NCBI GenBank assembly: GCA_018260375.1
Contig: JAGLBF010000028.1
Location: 3,211-22,097, forward strand
Reading direction: 5' to 3'
Source of the DNA: Deinococcus sp.
GTDB taxonomy: Bacteria > Deinococcota > Deinococci > Deinococcales > Deinococcaceae
Length of the DNA stretch: 18,887 bases
The notes beneath the pieces were generated by a model, which was given only the letters and a program-made list of their open reading frames with translations, searched no databases and was not told the origin of the DNA. The translations under genes were made by a program, and so were the position numbers. How positions within the stretch are numbered: position 1 is the stretch's first letter; every line of letters starts with the position of its first letter. Shown here piece after piece: positions 4,954-13,361 of the stretch.

Positions 4954-6956
4954 ACCAACACAATCGCATTCGGCACGGGGCGGCTCCAGACTGTATTGAG
5001 GTAGCCACCATTACCCAGATAACCGCCCGTCACAAACACTGTGGCGCTTGATCCGCTGTCTAGCCGCACCGCGTCGCTCACCCCCACTCGTTGCAGCGCT
5101 GCGGCAAAGCCTTCGGGCGTGCCAAAGTCTAAAAAGGCGAGGGTCGGCTGCCCCTGATACTGCGCAAAGGCCACCTGACGGGTAGGCCGCCAGATGCCCG
5201 TATACACGTTAAAGGCTTCGCGCACCGGGTCAAGCACCACCTTGCCGCCCTGAAGCAGCAGCGGGCCAGCGGCGAGGCCCTCCTGAATATTTTCCCAGCC
5301 TGCCAGTTGGTAATCCAGGCGAAGGGTCAGTTTGCCGCCCACCGTGCGGGGCAACTGCCCGAACCTGGCGGGGTCAAAGGTGAGGGCCAGCACGCCACTG
5401 GGCACCACCACGCCGCCCACGACTACACGGCTTATGGTCATCTGATTGGCTTCGCCCGTTTTGCTCAGCAGCAAGGTGGTTAGCCCTGTGCCGCTGGCAA
5501 TAGTGGTGTGCCCGTCGCCCACAAAGACATTGAGCATGGTGGGCTGCGGCCTGGCTGACACGGTATTGACCTGCACGCGCCCTGGGGAGCCAGCGCCAGA
5601 GTCACCCGTCACAAAATAGCGCGGGCGCGGGTAGCCAAACTGGGCAGCGCCCCTTGCGTCAAAACCTACGGCGGCGCGTTTTTCTAGGCTGGCACTGAGC
5701 ATCTGCCCACCTACAGTCACAAAGTCCACGCTAAGGCCGCTGGGCGGGTCAAAATAGCCGCCGTTCACCCCGGCAACGCCGCCCGCCCGCCGCACCAACT
5801 CGGCAACGCTCAGGGCACTGCCTATGGGGGCCGCGACCACGCGAGGCACAAAGCGCGCTGGATCAAAGCTCAGTAAGCTCAGCCCCCCCCACTGGCGCAA
5901 GGTCACGCCCTGCGGTAAGGCCGCTTCGTTAATCGGCGGCGGGCTTTCATCGCCGCTGGAGGTTGCGCTGTCTATCACCAGGCGGTCTGGGTTTTGCAGG
6001 GTCTGTATCTGCCCCACCGTCCCTGCGCCCTCTAGTTGTACGTTCATTCCAGCCTGGCCCGCTGCGTTGATACCCGGGGCAATCCGCAGTTCAGCGCCAC
6101 TGTCTAGCTTTTGCACCACGCTCTCCCCGCTGGCCCCTAACAAAAACACGCTCACCTGCCCCGCCCCGCGCTGCACGCTGTAATCCACCGGCCCCGTGAG
6201 GTCTATGACGATGCGCTGCGCCTGAATACGGCGTACAGGTGTCAGGCTAGAGCGCACCTCGGTGATGCGCGGCCCGATGATAGGCACGCTGGGGCTGGGT
6301 GATGGCGCGGGTTGCACGGGGTTATTTGGGCGAGCAGTATTCGGAGGGGTTAATACGGCGGCCGTCAACAACTTCCTCGCAGGCGCAGTCGTCTGGCGCC
6401 CGCGCCCAGCACCAGCAGGTAGGCTCAGTGGCGGCACACTGGGGGGTTTTGCTGCTACGGGCACTTTAGGGACACTGGGCTGGGCTACTGCGGGTTTGGT
6501 TGGCGCTGCAACTTGGGCCGCAGCACTCACCTTTACGTTAAGCCCCGCTGGCGTACCCTGCACCGGCACGCCCAAAAGCCGCAGGGTGTCCAGTGACACA
6601 TGCAAGCTGTCCCCAGGCCCGTACGCTTCTGGCTTGCTGAGGCGCTCAGCATTCGCCAGGCCGGCCCAGTGACCTTGTGCGTAGTGCAGCTTGGCGCCGT
6701 TGTACTCTAGCCAGATTTCATGCGTCTCTAGGTCGTTGCGGGTGACAACACCCAGGCGCGGCAAGAACCAAACCGGTAAGCCCTCGCGCCCGGACGCCAG
6801 CCACTTGCTTTCTATCCTAGGGTGCAGCGCTTGGCCGTTGATACTGATAGGGCGCGGCGCTCTCTGAGGAGCAGCACCCTGGGCCTGTACCGCACCCAAC
6901 AGCCCCAGCACCATACACCAGACCTTTATCTTCCCTTGCCACTTTTGCCTGCTCAC
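4944..6956 (-). CDS. Secreted phosphodiester glycosidase family protein with AMIN-like domain
   Basis: The 670-residue protein begins with an export signal (Lys/Arg-rich start, hydrophobic VWCMVLGLLGAVQA, likely cleavage near residue 25). Residues about 30-150 look like an envelope stalk domain and are followed by a Pro/Ala-rich linker (about 150-235). Residues about 240-330 resemble an AMIN-type beta domain (QRIVIDLTGPVDYSV, then DRLVIDS), usually found in envelope proteins that bind peptidoglycan or secretins. From about 355 to the end is a phosphodiester glycosidase (NAGPA, formerly DUF2233) domain: GVNGGYFDP near 396, GPLLLQGGKVV near 558, and RLDSGSSATVF near 632, where most relatives have DGGGSS. 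This family is related to the enzyme that uncovers mannose-6-phosphate; bacterial substrates are mostly unknown, with wall or exopolymer phosphodiesters plausible. The start codon is GTG 6956 with no clear ribosome binding site, so the exact start is uncertain. Confidence 0.85.
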   Translation of the reverse strand: MSRQKWQGKIKVWCMVLGLLGAVQAQGAAPQRAPRPISINGQALHPRIESKWLASGREGLPVWFLPRLGVVTRNDLETHEIWLEYNGAKLHYAQGHWAGLANAERLSKPEAYGPGDSLHVSLDTLRLLGVPVQGTPAGLNVKVSAAAQVAAPTKPAVAQPSVPKVPVAAKPPSVPPLSLPAGAGRGRQTTAPARKLLTAAVLTPPNTARPNNPVQPAPSPSPSVPIIGPRITEVRSSLTPVRRIQAQRIVIDLTGPVDYSVQRGAGQVSVFLLGASGESVVQKLDSGAELRIAPGINAAGQAGMNVQLEGAGTVGQIQTLQNPDRLVIDSATSSGDESPPPINEAALPQGVTLRQWGGLSLLSFDPARFVPRVVAAPIGSALSVAELVRRAGGVAGVNGGYFDPPSGLSVDFVTVGGQMLSASLEKRAAVGFDARGAAQFGYPRPRYFVTGDSGAGSPGRVQVNTVSARPQPTMLNVFVGDGHTTIASGTGLTTLLLSKTGEANQMTISRVVVGGVVVPSGVLALTFDPARFGQLPRTVGGKLTLRLDYQLAGWENIQEGLAAGPLLLQGGKVVLDPVREAFNVYTGIWRPTRQVAFAQYQGQPTLAFLDFGTPEGFAAALQRVGVSDAVRLDSGSSATVFVTGGYLGNGGYLNTVWSRPVPNAIVLVPK

Positions 6957-7124
6957 TCAGGGCAGTGTACCCGCTGGCAGAGGCTCAGACATGAAAATTG
7001 CCTCACCTGCACCCACTTTTTAGCCTGACCCTTATGTGCCGGGTTGCACTGGGCTGTACTGCAGATAGATTTGTCAGAAAACTGTATACACTTTGTAAGG
7101 ATAAATGCTCTAAGCTACGCGGTG

Positions 7125-7610
7125 ATGATTGAGCCTTCTCTTGCCCTATATGGTGATGCGTTTGACCAGGTGGAAAAACACCTGGGAGACTTACTGGAAT
7201 CTACGGGTGTCCGCTACTGCTTGCTGGTAGACCGTAAGGGCTTTGTGCTTTCTCACAAAGAAGCGTTGTGGGCGCCGCGTCCTCCCGCCCTAGACTCAGT
7301 AGCAACACTGGTCGCCTCTAACGCTGCTGCTACAGCTGCACTGGCCAATATGCTTGGCGAGCGCACCTTTAGCGAGCAAATCCATCAAGGTGAGCAGGGA
7401 ACTTTGTATGTTGAATCGGTTGGCGATATGGCACTTATCACCCTTATCTTTGACAGCAGTGTGCCACTAGGCCGCGTAAAGGTGCATACCAAAAAGACTA
7501 CGCTGCTTTTGGCTGACATTTTAAAAGACATTAAAGACGTGCCTGCTATTGAATTTGATGATGATTTTGGAGCCAATGCCGCCTCGCTGCTTGACGACCT
7601 GTTGGGATAA
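7125..7610 (+). CDS. mglB: MglB-like Roadblock/LC7 protein
   Basis: From ATG 7125 this is a 161-residue protein. It has the compact Roadblock/LC7 pattern: an N-terminal helix, the strand pair VRYCLLVDRKGFVL, a helix rich in Ala (VASNAAATAALANML), and strands around TLYVESVGDMALITLIF. An acidic tail follows (EFDDDFGANAASLLDDLLG). In Myxococcus and Thermus, MglB dimers are the GTPase-activating protein of the small GTPase MglA. The mglA gene follows 69 bases downstream on the same strand, so they form an operon. The frame is open further upstream to TTG 7044, but the upstream residues are not family-like. GTG 7122 is an equally possible start. No ribosome binding site stands at a normal distance; AAGGA (7097-7101) is 23 bases upstream and instead precedes a two-codon ORF, ATG CTC TAA (7105-7113). 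Confidence 0.88.
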   Translation: MIEPSLALYGDAFDQVEKHLGDLLESTGVRYCLLVDRKGFVLSHKEALWAPRPPALDSVATLVASNAAATAALANMLGERTFSEQIHQGEQGTLYVESVGDMALITLIFDSSVPLGRVKVHTKKTTLLLADILKDIKDVPAIEFDDDFGANAASLLDDLLG

Positions 7611-7679
7611 ACCCTCCCTGCAACAGCACGTTCTTCGCCCGCTTTCGCACCCAGAGGGGTTTGGTTCAGGAGGATTCTT

Positions 7680-8270
7680 GTGAGCACTATTAACTTCGCA
7701 GCCCGTGAAATCAACTGCAAAATTGTGTACTACGGCCCAGGCATGTCCGGCAAAACCACCAACCTCAAGCAGGTCTTTGCCAAAGTGCCTGAGCAACTGC
7801 GCGGTGACATGGTGAGCCTGGCCACTGAAGATGAGCGTACCCTGTTCTTTGACTTTATGCCGCTTGACCTAGGCACCGTGCAGGGCTTTAAGACACGTTT
7901 TCACCTTTATACGGTACCTGGGCAGGTGTTTTATAACGCCAGCCGCAAGCTTATTTTGCGCGGCGTTGACGGCATTGTTTTTGTCGCTGACTCGGCGCCT
8001 AACCGCCTGCGTGCCAATGCCGAAAGCATGCGCAACCTGCGTGAAAACTTGGCCGAGCACGGCATAGATGTTAAAGAAGTGCCGCTGGTCTTACAAATCA
8101 ATAAGCGCGACATTGAAGGTGCCCTTCCTATAGAGATGATCCGCGCCGTCATTGATCCCAAAAAAGAGCTGCTGTGGCAAGAAGCCGTAGCCGACAAGGG
8201 ACGCGGCGTATTTGAAACCCTCAAGCTGGTCTCACGTTTGGTCCTGGAGCGCTTGTCGAAAGGCGAATAA
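7680..8270 (+). CDS. mglA: MglA-type small Ras-like GTPase
   Basis: This 196-residue protein has the P-loop GPGMSGKT at 19-26, Arg53 and Thr54 in TEDERTLFF, the altered switch motif TVPGQ at 78-82 (Thr78 in place of the Ras aspartate, catalytic Gln82) and NKRD at 141-144. Arg53, Thr78 and Gln82 fall at the same positions known for Myxococcus and Thermus MglA, where Arg53 and Gln82 serve hydrolysis. MglA-GTP marks cell poles and drives motility and polarity in Myxococcus; in non-motile relatives its job is unknown. The start is GTG 7680, supported by a strong AGGAGG six bases upstream (7668-7673). It is cotranscribed with mglB. Downstream are 134 bases without a gene, then a hairpin shared with the convergent barrel gene. 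Confidence 0.95.
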   Translation: MSTINFAAREINCKIVYYGPGMSGKTTNLKQVFAKVPEQLRGDMVSLATEDERTLFFDFMPLDLGTVQGFKTRFHLYTVPGQVFYNASRKLILRGVDGIVFVADSAPNRLRANAESMRNLRENLAEHGIDVKEVPLVLQINKRDIEGALPIEMIRAVIDPKKELLWQEAVADKGRGVFETLKLVSRLVLERLSKGE

Positions 8271-8395
8271 TCAAATAGGCAAAATTATTTAGACGCTTAA
8301 CACCGGAATGAATGGTGTAGTGTCCATTTTGTCTGTGGCAAGTCCCTTTATGGCCCCTATATGGGCATGTACTGGCGACTGACGCCCTGATAGAA

Positions 8396-8443
8396 CAATA
8401 GAAAAAGCAGCAGCCTAATCACTGAGTGACCAGGCTGCTGCTT
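8396..8443 (-). terminator. Intrinsic terminator of the barrel-protein operon (possibly shared)
   Basis: A perfect 12-bp stem (8405-8416 with 8432-8443) encloses a 15-base loop that itself contains TCACT-G-AGTGA. On the minus strand the stem ends in TTTTT (8402-8406), giving a strong terminator 85 bases beyond the stop of the minus-strand gene. On the plus strand no T-run follows, so its effect on mglA transcription would be weaker. Confidence 0.8.
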
Positions 8444-8486
8444 GATATGTATTCTGGCTTTATCCGGGCGGGTGTGGGTGGCAAAA

Positions 8487-8523
8487 GATACGGACTTCGC
8501 GGTATGGAAGCGAAGTCCGTATC
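8487..8523. repeat. Perfect hairpin repeat related to the 3059-3196 element
   Basis: A 14-bp perfect inverted repeat (8487-8500 with 8510-8523) has a nine-base loop GGTATGGAA. It begins five bases after the stop of the barrel gene on the minus strand and is followed there by TTTT, so it may also aid termination. Its ATACGGACT..GCGGTATGGA half recurs at 3131-3112 on the minus strand. Confidence 0.8.
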
Positions 8524-8527
8524 CGGT

Positions 8528-11500
8528 TTACCTTGTACGCCCCAGGCTTTCATCTAGGGTCAGGTCAAGGCGCAGGTAAAGCCCCTGCTTGGTGTAGATG
8601 TTGGGAATATTGAGCCCGTCAAAGCCCTTGAGGTTATAGCCGGCGCTCAGCCACAGGCCCGGTAAGGCGCGTACGCTGCCTTCTAAGCCGTAAGCAAAGA
8701 GTTGCGTGGTGGTAGAGGGTTGTAAGTACAGGTAAGTCCACGCGCCTACTGCCAGGTAGTCATTAAAGTAGTACTTGCCGCTCAGGTAGTTCTGGGCAGT
8801 AAAGCTGCCGCTGTCGTTGAGCAGCGTGCGAGTATCTACCCCAGCGCGCACACCCCAAGCGGGTTGGCGATATTCGGCGCTCAGACCGCCCAGCACTTTG
8901 GGTTCGTTGAGGGCCAGTGTTCCACCGATGTAGCGCAAGTAACCCAGGCTGTTAAACGTGCGGTTACGGTAAGCATAGCCAAAGTTGACTCTGGCGCCGT
9001 TGAGCCCCGCACCAAATTCACCCGTACCATCTGCAGTGAGCACCAGGTTAGGGGTGAGCGAACCAGTAACGCCGCCGCGCACCACTGTGCCCCAACCACT
9101 GGTGTTATGCACAATGTCACTGCCGAGGGTGGCGCTGTAGTTATCTGACTTGTAGTTGAGGTCTGCCCCCAGCGCTCCATCAGCCGTATTTGCCTTCACA
9201 TCATAGAGAGCCGAGCCGTGTAGACCAAGGCTCCACTGGTTGTTGAGGGCAATACTGGTGCTCACGCCAAAGCGGGCGCGGTTGCCACTACCGCTGGCAT
9301 TGGGCAGGTCGTAGCCGATGGCGTAGTTCACGTTGCCCAGGGCCATATCCAGCGTCAACGATACGGCCTGGCCTACGCCCCAGGTAATCTGGTCTTTCAG
9401 GCCCAGCGACACATGCTCGCTGATACGATAGTGGGCCAGGATGTCGGTCTGGTTTTTCAGGTTGCCTGTCAGCGGCAGGGTATGCACCACATCTACATCA
9501 AAGGGGTTGGCTTGGTAGCCCACACTGCCCACAGCGCCGATACCATAGACATCGCCAAAAGCGTACTTGAGACCCGCGCCTACAGAGAAGGGAACAAAGT
9601 GATAATCGCCGCGCAGGGACACACTGCCGCCTTGCACGTCATTGGGGGTCAGGATATTGGTAACGCTGTTAATGGTCGGCGCATTGTGGTATTCGGCCTC
9701 GGCAATGGCGACCAGATGCTCACTGATACCGGCCGTATATCTGGCACTGAGGTTAAGGCCCTTGCTCAAGGGTGCCATGCCGTTGTACCCCGCCGCCTGA
9801 TAACGCGCGGTGAGCAGCGCACTGTCTTTTTGGCCCCATCGGTTGACCCAGGTGGTGGTGTAATCAGCCCTGGCCTGCACGCCATTCGCGTAGGCCAGCG
9901 CAATTTGACCGTGGCTGACATCGCGGTCATAGGTAGCCCGCACACCAAAGGTCGTCTTTTCGTCCAGGTGAACCATGGCGGCCCCAACTGTATAATTGTT
10001 GCCCTTTTGCTGAATCTGCACGCCGTAAACCACCTGACGGGTCGCGTCAGAGCCGCTGAGGCGGTAACTTGCCAGCATACGCACGGTATTAAAGTCAAAG
10101 TCAATGGGATCAAGCGCCCTGACCAGCGTAATAATACCTGTGTTCTCGTCTAAAATATAATCAACGTTGCGAATCAGCAGCTTGCGGCTCAGTTCTCGGC
10201 CGCCGTTTTTGTCATAGGTTACGACTTCTAGCAGTTCACTGCCACCGGCAATATAGCCGTTTGGATTCAGGCGCAGAATACGGCTGCCGTTGGGCGTAAG
10301 GACTACACCGCTGACCAGATCACTAGGAATACCTGCCACAAAGCCAGAAACCACTGGATTAAACTTAGTGGTGGCCGTAAAGGCCGTAAACTGACTGCCC
10401 ACAGGCAAGACATCGACCGGCATTTGCATTCGGCGGTACGCTACCTGATAGGAAGGGTGGTCGTAGACAGCGGCAATAGGGTCTATGCCTTGCAGCGGCA
10501 CGCTTTCGGTGCTTGCGTCACCATACACTGAGTAGCGCTCTAGGGGCGACTTATCGTCGGTATAGGGCAGTCCATCTTTGTCGGCCGCCACATACAATTT
10601 GCCTGAGCCAACGCCAATTTCGCTGTAGGCGCGGGCCTGCCAGGTCAGGTCATTTTCAACAGAAAAGTCACTGTGAATGCCCAACGTGGCACTGACCACG
10701 CCCACACCTACTGTGTGCAGGTCGGGGGTTACTTGGTAGTGATAAACTTTTACTTCTTGGCCCAGTTCGGCGCTGAGGTCTAGCGTTACAGGTGCGCTCT
10801 GGGGCTGTAAGACCAGGGTACCTTCACCGTTTTTCAGCGCCAACTGATAGCCCGACTGACCTGTATCGCTGTCAGAGACATAGGGTTCCAGGCTGGGGTG
10901 CAGCGTTATGGCAGACAAGGTGGAAGGGTTGCCATACGCATCAGTGACACGGATTTTCAGGCGCACGGGCGTACTGCCGTCAGCGACTAAGCTTACGGGG
11001 GTCACTTCCATCTTTGCGGGCGCGCCGATACGTGTGACCTCTATGCTACTGCCGCCAAAGGTGATGGTATTGGGGCCGACTTCTATAGGTACGCCCACAT
11101 AGGTCAGGCGCTCAATATTGCGCTGGCCATCTTGGGTATTTTCGCCGAGCATGCTGTCGCTGACCGCCTTGCCGTTGATCATCAGGGTGGGGTGAGGAGT
11201 ACCCATAGGCGATTCAACCACTACCGTAATGCGGTCGCGAATACGAATCAGGCTCTTGTCGGTGGGCAGTTTGATAGCCCCTGTGTTTTCTGCACCCGAC
11301 AGCACTTCTTGGTTCATGGCAACGGCTTGTTGTAAGTCGGCTTTATCCATCTTGCCCTGCAAGACTTCACTGCGGTCACCCGCCAGGCGAATCATGAGCG
11401 CGGGCTGTGGCAAGGTGCTTAGAGGGTTGTTGTGGCTTAGCTCGTAGCTCAGCGTACCCTTTTGCTGCGCAGCAACGGCCCAGTACAGCGTACCCTTACT

Positions 11501-13360
11501 GCTCAATAGAGGATCAGGCAAGGGTTTGCCGTCCAGCCTGCTGCTGCCCACAACGTACTGCGCGTCTTGGGGAGGTTGATGAGCAATGACCAACTCGGTG
11601 GCCTGCTTAGGCACGTCAAAAGGCAGGGTAACGGTGCTGCTGCGCGCCGCGCTAGGGCTGTTACGCACTTCGCTAGGCGGCTCACTAGGCGGCACAGGTG
11701 CGGCAACATTGAGGATGCCTTGCGACTGCTGAGGCTGCGGGCAGGTAGGACTATCAAGCTGGGCACTGAGTGCCAGAGCGCCGCTGGTGACCACTTTAGC
11801 CTGGTAGCTAAGGGTGCGAGTTTCGCCCTTTTTGAGAACGCCGCTAAAGCTGGTCGGCTCTATAGCCGTTAGGCCGCTGTCTACCTTGTCTGTGAGCGTA
11901 AAGGGCATATCTTGTTGTGCAGTGTTGGTCAGCGTCAGGCTTACCGTCACCGTATCCCCTATGCGGCTGTCAGGCAGGGTTTCGCGGCGCAGTTGCAGCG
12001 CGGTGGTGCTGGGCAATACGGTGATGTCGGCACTCTGGCTCTGCGCCCAGTCAGGCAAGTTGGCCTGCACCTGGTAGCTGCCCGCTTTGTCGGCGGTGGC
12101 CTCTAGGCGCCACTCGGCGTTCTCACCTGGTTTGTAGGTGAGTGGGCCCTGGTTGCCTTTCAGGGTCAGCCCCTGGGCCGCCAGTTGCAAGTTCAGGGGC
12201 AGTTCGCCCTGGTACTTGCTGGTAGCACGCACCACGATGCTCACCACGTCACCTATGCATGCCTGGGTTTTGTCGGCCTGAAGGCTAAGGGCCACTTGCG
12301 GGCGCACATGTACCAACAATTCACCGCTGCCGTCTTTGGGAACAGTCACTTCAGTTTTGTCACTGCTCACCTCAGCGCCGGCAATAGGCTGCACCTTCAC
12401 GGCGTAGTTGCCCGCACGTACGCGGCGCTCTATGGTGTTGTCTACAGGCAGTTGCAGCACGCTTTCGCTGGTCTGGCCTGTATGTTGTAGCGTAACAGCC
12501 GCCTGAGTAGGCACATTGCCACTGGGCAGTACCAGTTGAGCGATCACCCTGAGCAGCCCCGTCTCATCTACTTTGCTCAGGGTAATAGGAGCGGCGACGC
12601 CCTGACGAATCAGCGCAAAGCCTACAGTGTTGCTGTACTGCTTTGTCTTACTAGGCTGGCGCAGCTCTAGGGTGTAGCGCCCGGCTTTTTCGGGCAGGGG
12701 AATGGTGGCCCATTGCAAGTCGCCGCTGACAGTAACGGGGTAAACGTTACCCGATTCGTCGCGCAGCCTAGCTTGCAACTCGCCCCCGCCGTCGCCGTCA
12801 TACATCTTCAGCGCGTAGCCAGAGCCGTCAGTGGATACGTTGACGGCAGCGATCCACTCCTGCGTGTGAACATTGACCGTCAGATTTTCGGCATTGATAG
12901 CCGCGCTCATTCCTGACAAGCGCAGCGCAAAGGTATTTTTACCGTTACCCTGGGTGCTGGCCTTCACCTGGTATGTTCCAGCAGGCAAGTCCAGGTCAAA
13001 AAAGGTATCCCAGTTGTGTACGCCTGGCTGGTAGGTTTTGGTCTGCAAGACCTTGCCCTGCGCGTCCAGTAGGCTAAAGGTGGTGGCTACCTGTGATGTA
13101 TTGCCGTCGTACTGCTCGTCGCCGTAATAGTTGTCACTGCGGTAATCTTTTTGGTCAAGGCGGGGGCTGTAGAGTTCTAAGCGGATATGACCAGACACGG
13201 GAACATCAAGCGTGAGGTTCTGGTCGCCCACCGTCCAAGCCAAGTCATTGCCAACACTCGTCAGGGGCAGGCTGGTTTTTATTTCCTGCGCTGACGCTAT
13301 GCCCATCAGCAATAAGCTACTGATCACCAGTGCGCAGCCCTTAGGCAGTTTAAGTTTCAC
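8528..13360 (-). CDS. Giant secreted protein with Ig-like/DUF11 modules and C-terminal outer-membrane beta-barrel
   Basis: The start is GTG 13360, set by GGAGGT six bases upstream, giving 1610 residues. A signal peptide (KLKLPKGCALVISS..., cleavage near ASA-Q25) leads to a region of beta-sandwich modules. These include a PPC-like stretch (about 40-145), a DUF11-like domain (about 450-540), and an Ig-like module with VTPVSLVADGSTPVRLKIRVTD (about 780-880). Residues about 880-1100 carry YSVYGDAST (Y946) and DYILDENTGIITL (about 1067), which I recognise from large DUF11-associated barrel proteins of proteobacteria. From about 1106 to the end, alternating amphipathic strands with frequent Tyr, Gly and Asn (YNLKGFDGLNI, then GLYLRLDLTL) indicate an outer-membrane barrel of about 500 residues. 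The last residues extend past the final strand to end in Arg rather than Phe. It is the third gene of a collinear set; it may anchor or export the two upstream proteins. Confidence 0.85.
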   Translation of the reverse strand: MKLKLPKGCALVISSLLLMGIASAQEIKTSLPLTSVGNDLAWTVGDQNLTLDVPVSGHIRLELYSPRLDQKDYRSDNYYGDEQYDGNTSQVATTFSLLDAQGKVLQTKTYQPGVHNWDTFFDLDLPAGTYQVKASTQGNGKNTFALRLSGMSAAINAENLTVNVHTQEWIAAVNVSTDGSGYALKMYDGDGGGELQARLRDESGNVYPVTVSGDLQWATIPLPEKAGRYTLELRQPSKTKQYSNTVGFALIRQGVAAPITLSKVDETGLLRVIAQLVLPSGNVPTQAAVTLQHTGQTSESVLQLPVDNTIERRVRAGNYAVKVQPIAGAEVSSDKTEVTVPKDGSGELLVHVRPQVALSLQADKTQACIGDVVSIVVRATSKYQGELPLNLQLAAQGLTLKGNQGPLTYKPGENAEWRLEATADKAGSYQVQANLPDWAQSQSADITVLPSTTALQLRRETLPDSRIGDTVTVSLTLTNTAQQDMPFTLTDKVDSGLTAIEPTSFSGVLKKGETRTLSYQAKVVTSGALALSAQLDSPTCPQPQQSQGILNVAAPVPPSEPPSEVRNSPSAARSSTVTLPFDVPKQATELVIAHQPPQDAQYVVGSSRLDGKPLPDPLLSSKGTLYWAVAAQQKGTLSYELSHNNPLSTLPQPALMIRLAGDRSEVLQGKMDKADLQQAVAMNQEVLSGAENTGAIKLPTDKSLIRIRDRITVVVESPMGTPHPTLMINGKAVSDSMLGENTQDGQRNIERLTYVGVPIEVGPNTITFGGSSIEVTRIGAPAKMEVTPVSLVADGSTPVRLKIRVTDAYGNPSTLSAITLHPSLEPYVSDSDTGQSGYQLALKNGEGTLVLQPQSAPVTLDLSAELGQEVKVYHYQVTPDLHTVGVGVVSATLGIHSDFSVENDLTWQARAYSEIGVGSGKLYVAADKDGLPYTDDKSPLERYSVYGDASTESVPLQGIDPIAAVYDHPSYQVAYRRMQMPVDVLPVGSQFTAFTATTKFNPVVSGFVAGIPSDLVSGVVLTPNGSRILRLNPNGYIAGGSELLEVVTYDKNGGRELSRKLLIRNVDYILDENTGIITLVRALDPIDFDFNTVRMLASYRLSGSDATRQVVYGVQIQQKGNNYTVGAAMVHLDEKTTFGVRATYDRDVSHGQIALAYANGVQARADYTTTWVNRWGQKDSALLTARYQAAGYNGMAPLSKGLNLSARYTAGISEHLVAIAEAEYHNAPTINSVTNILTPNDVQGGSVSLRGDYHFVPFSVGAGLKYAFGDVYGIGAVGSVGYQANPFDVDVVHTLPLTGNLKNQTDILAHYRISEHVSLGLKDQITWGVGQAVSLTLDMALGNVNYAIGYDLPNASGSGNRARFGVSTSIALNNQWSLGLHGSALYDVKANTADGALGADLNYKSDNYSATLGSDIVHNTSGWGTVVRGGVTGSLTPNLVLTADGTGEFGAGLNGARVNFGYAYRNRTFNSLGYLRYIGGTLALNEPKVLGGLSAEYRQPAWGVRAGVDTRTLLNDSGSFTAQNYLSGKYYFNDYLAVGAWTYLYLQPSTTTQLFAYGLEGSVRALPGLWLSAGYNLKGFDGLNIPNIYTKQGLYLRLDLTLDESLGRTR

Positions 13361-13361
13361 T

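Noticed and set aside
9413..10153. A 246-codon plus-strand open frame antisense to the barrel gene.
   Set aside because: It lies wholly inside a convincing coding region on the other strand, has no ribosome binding site and no recognisable domain; it is a shadow of high-GC coding sequence.
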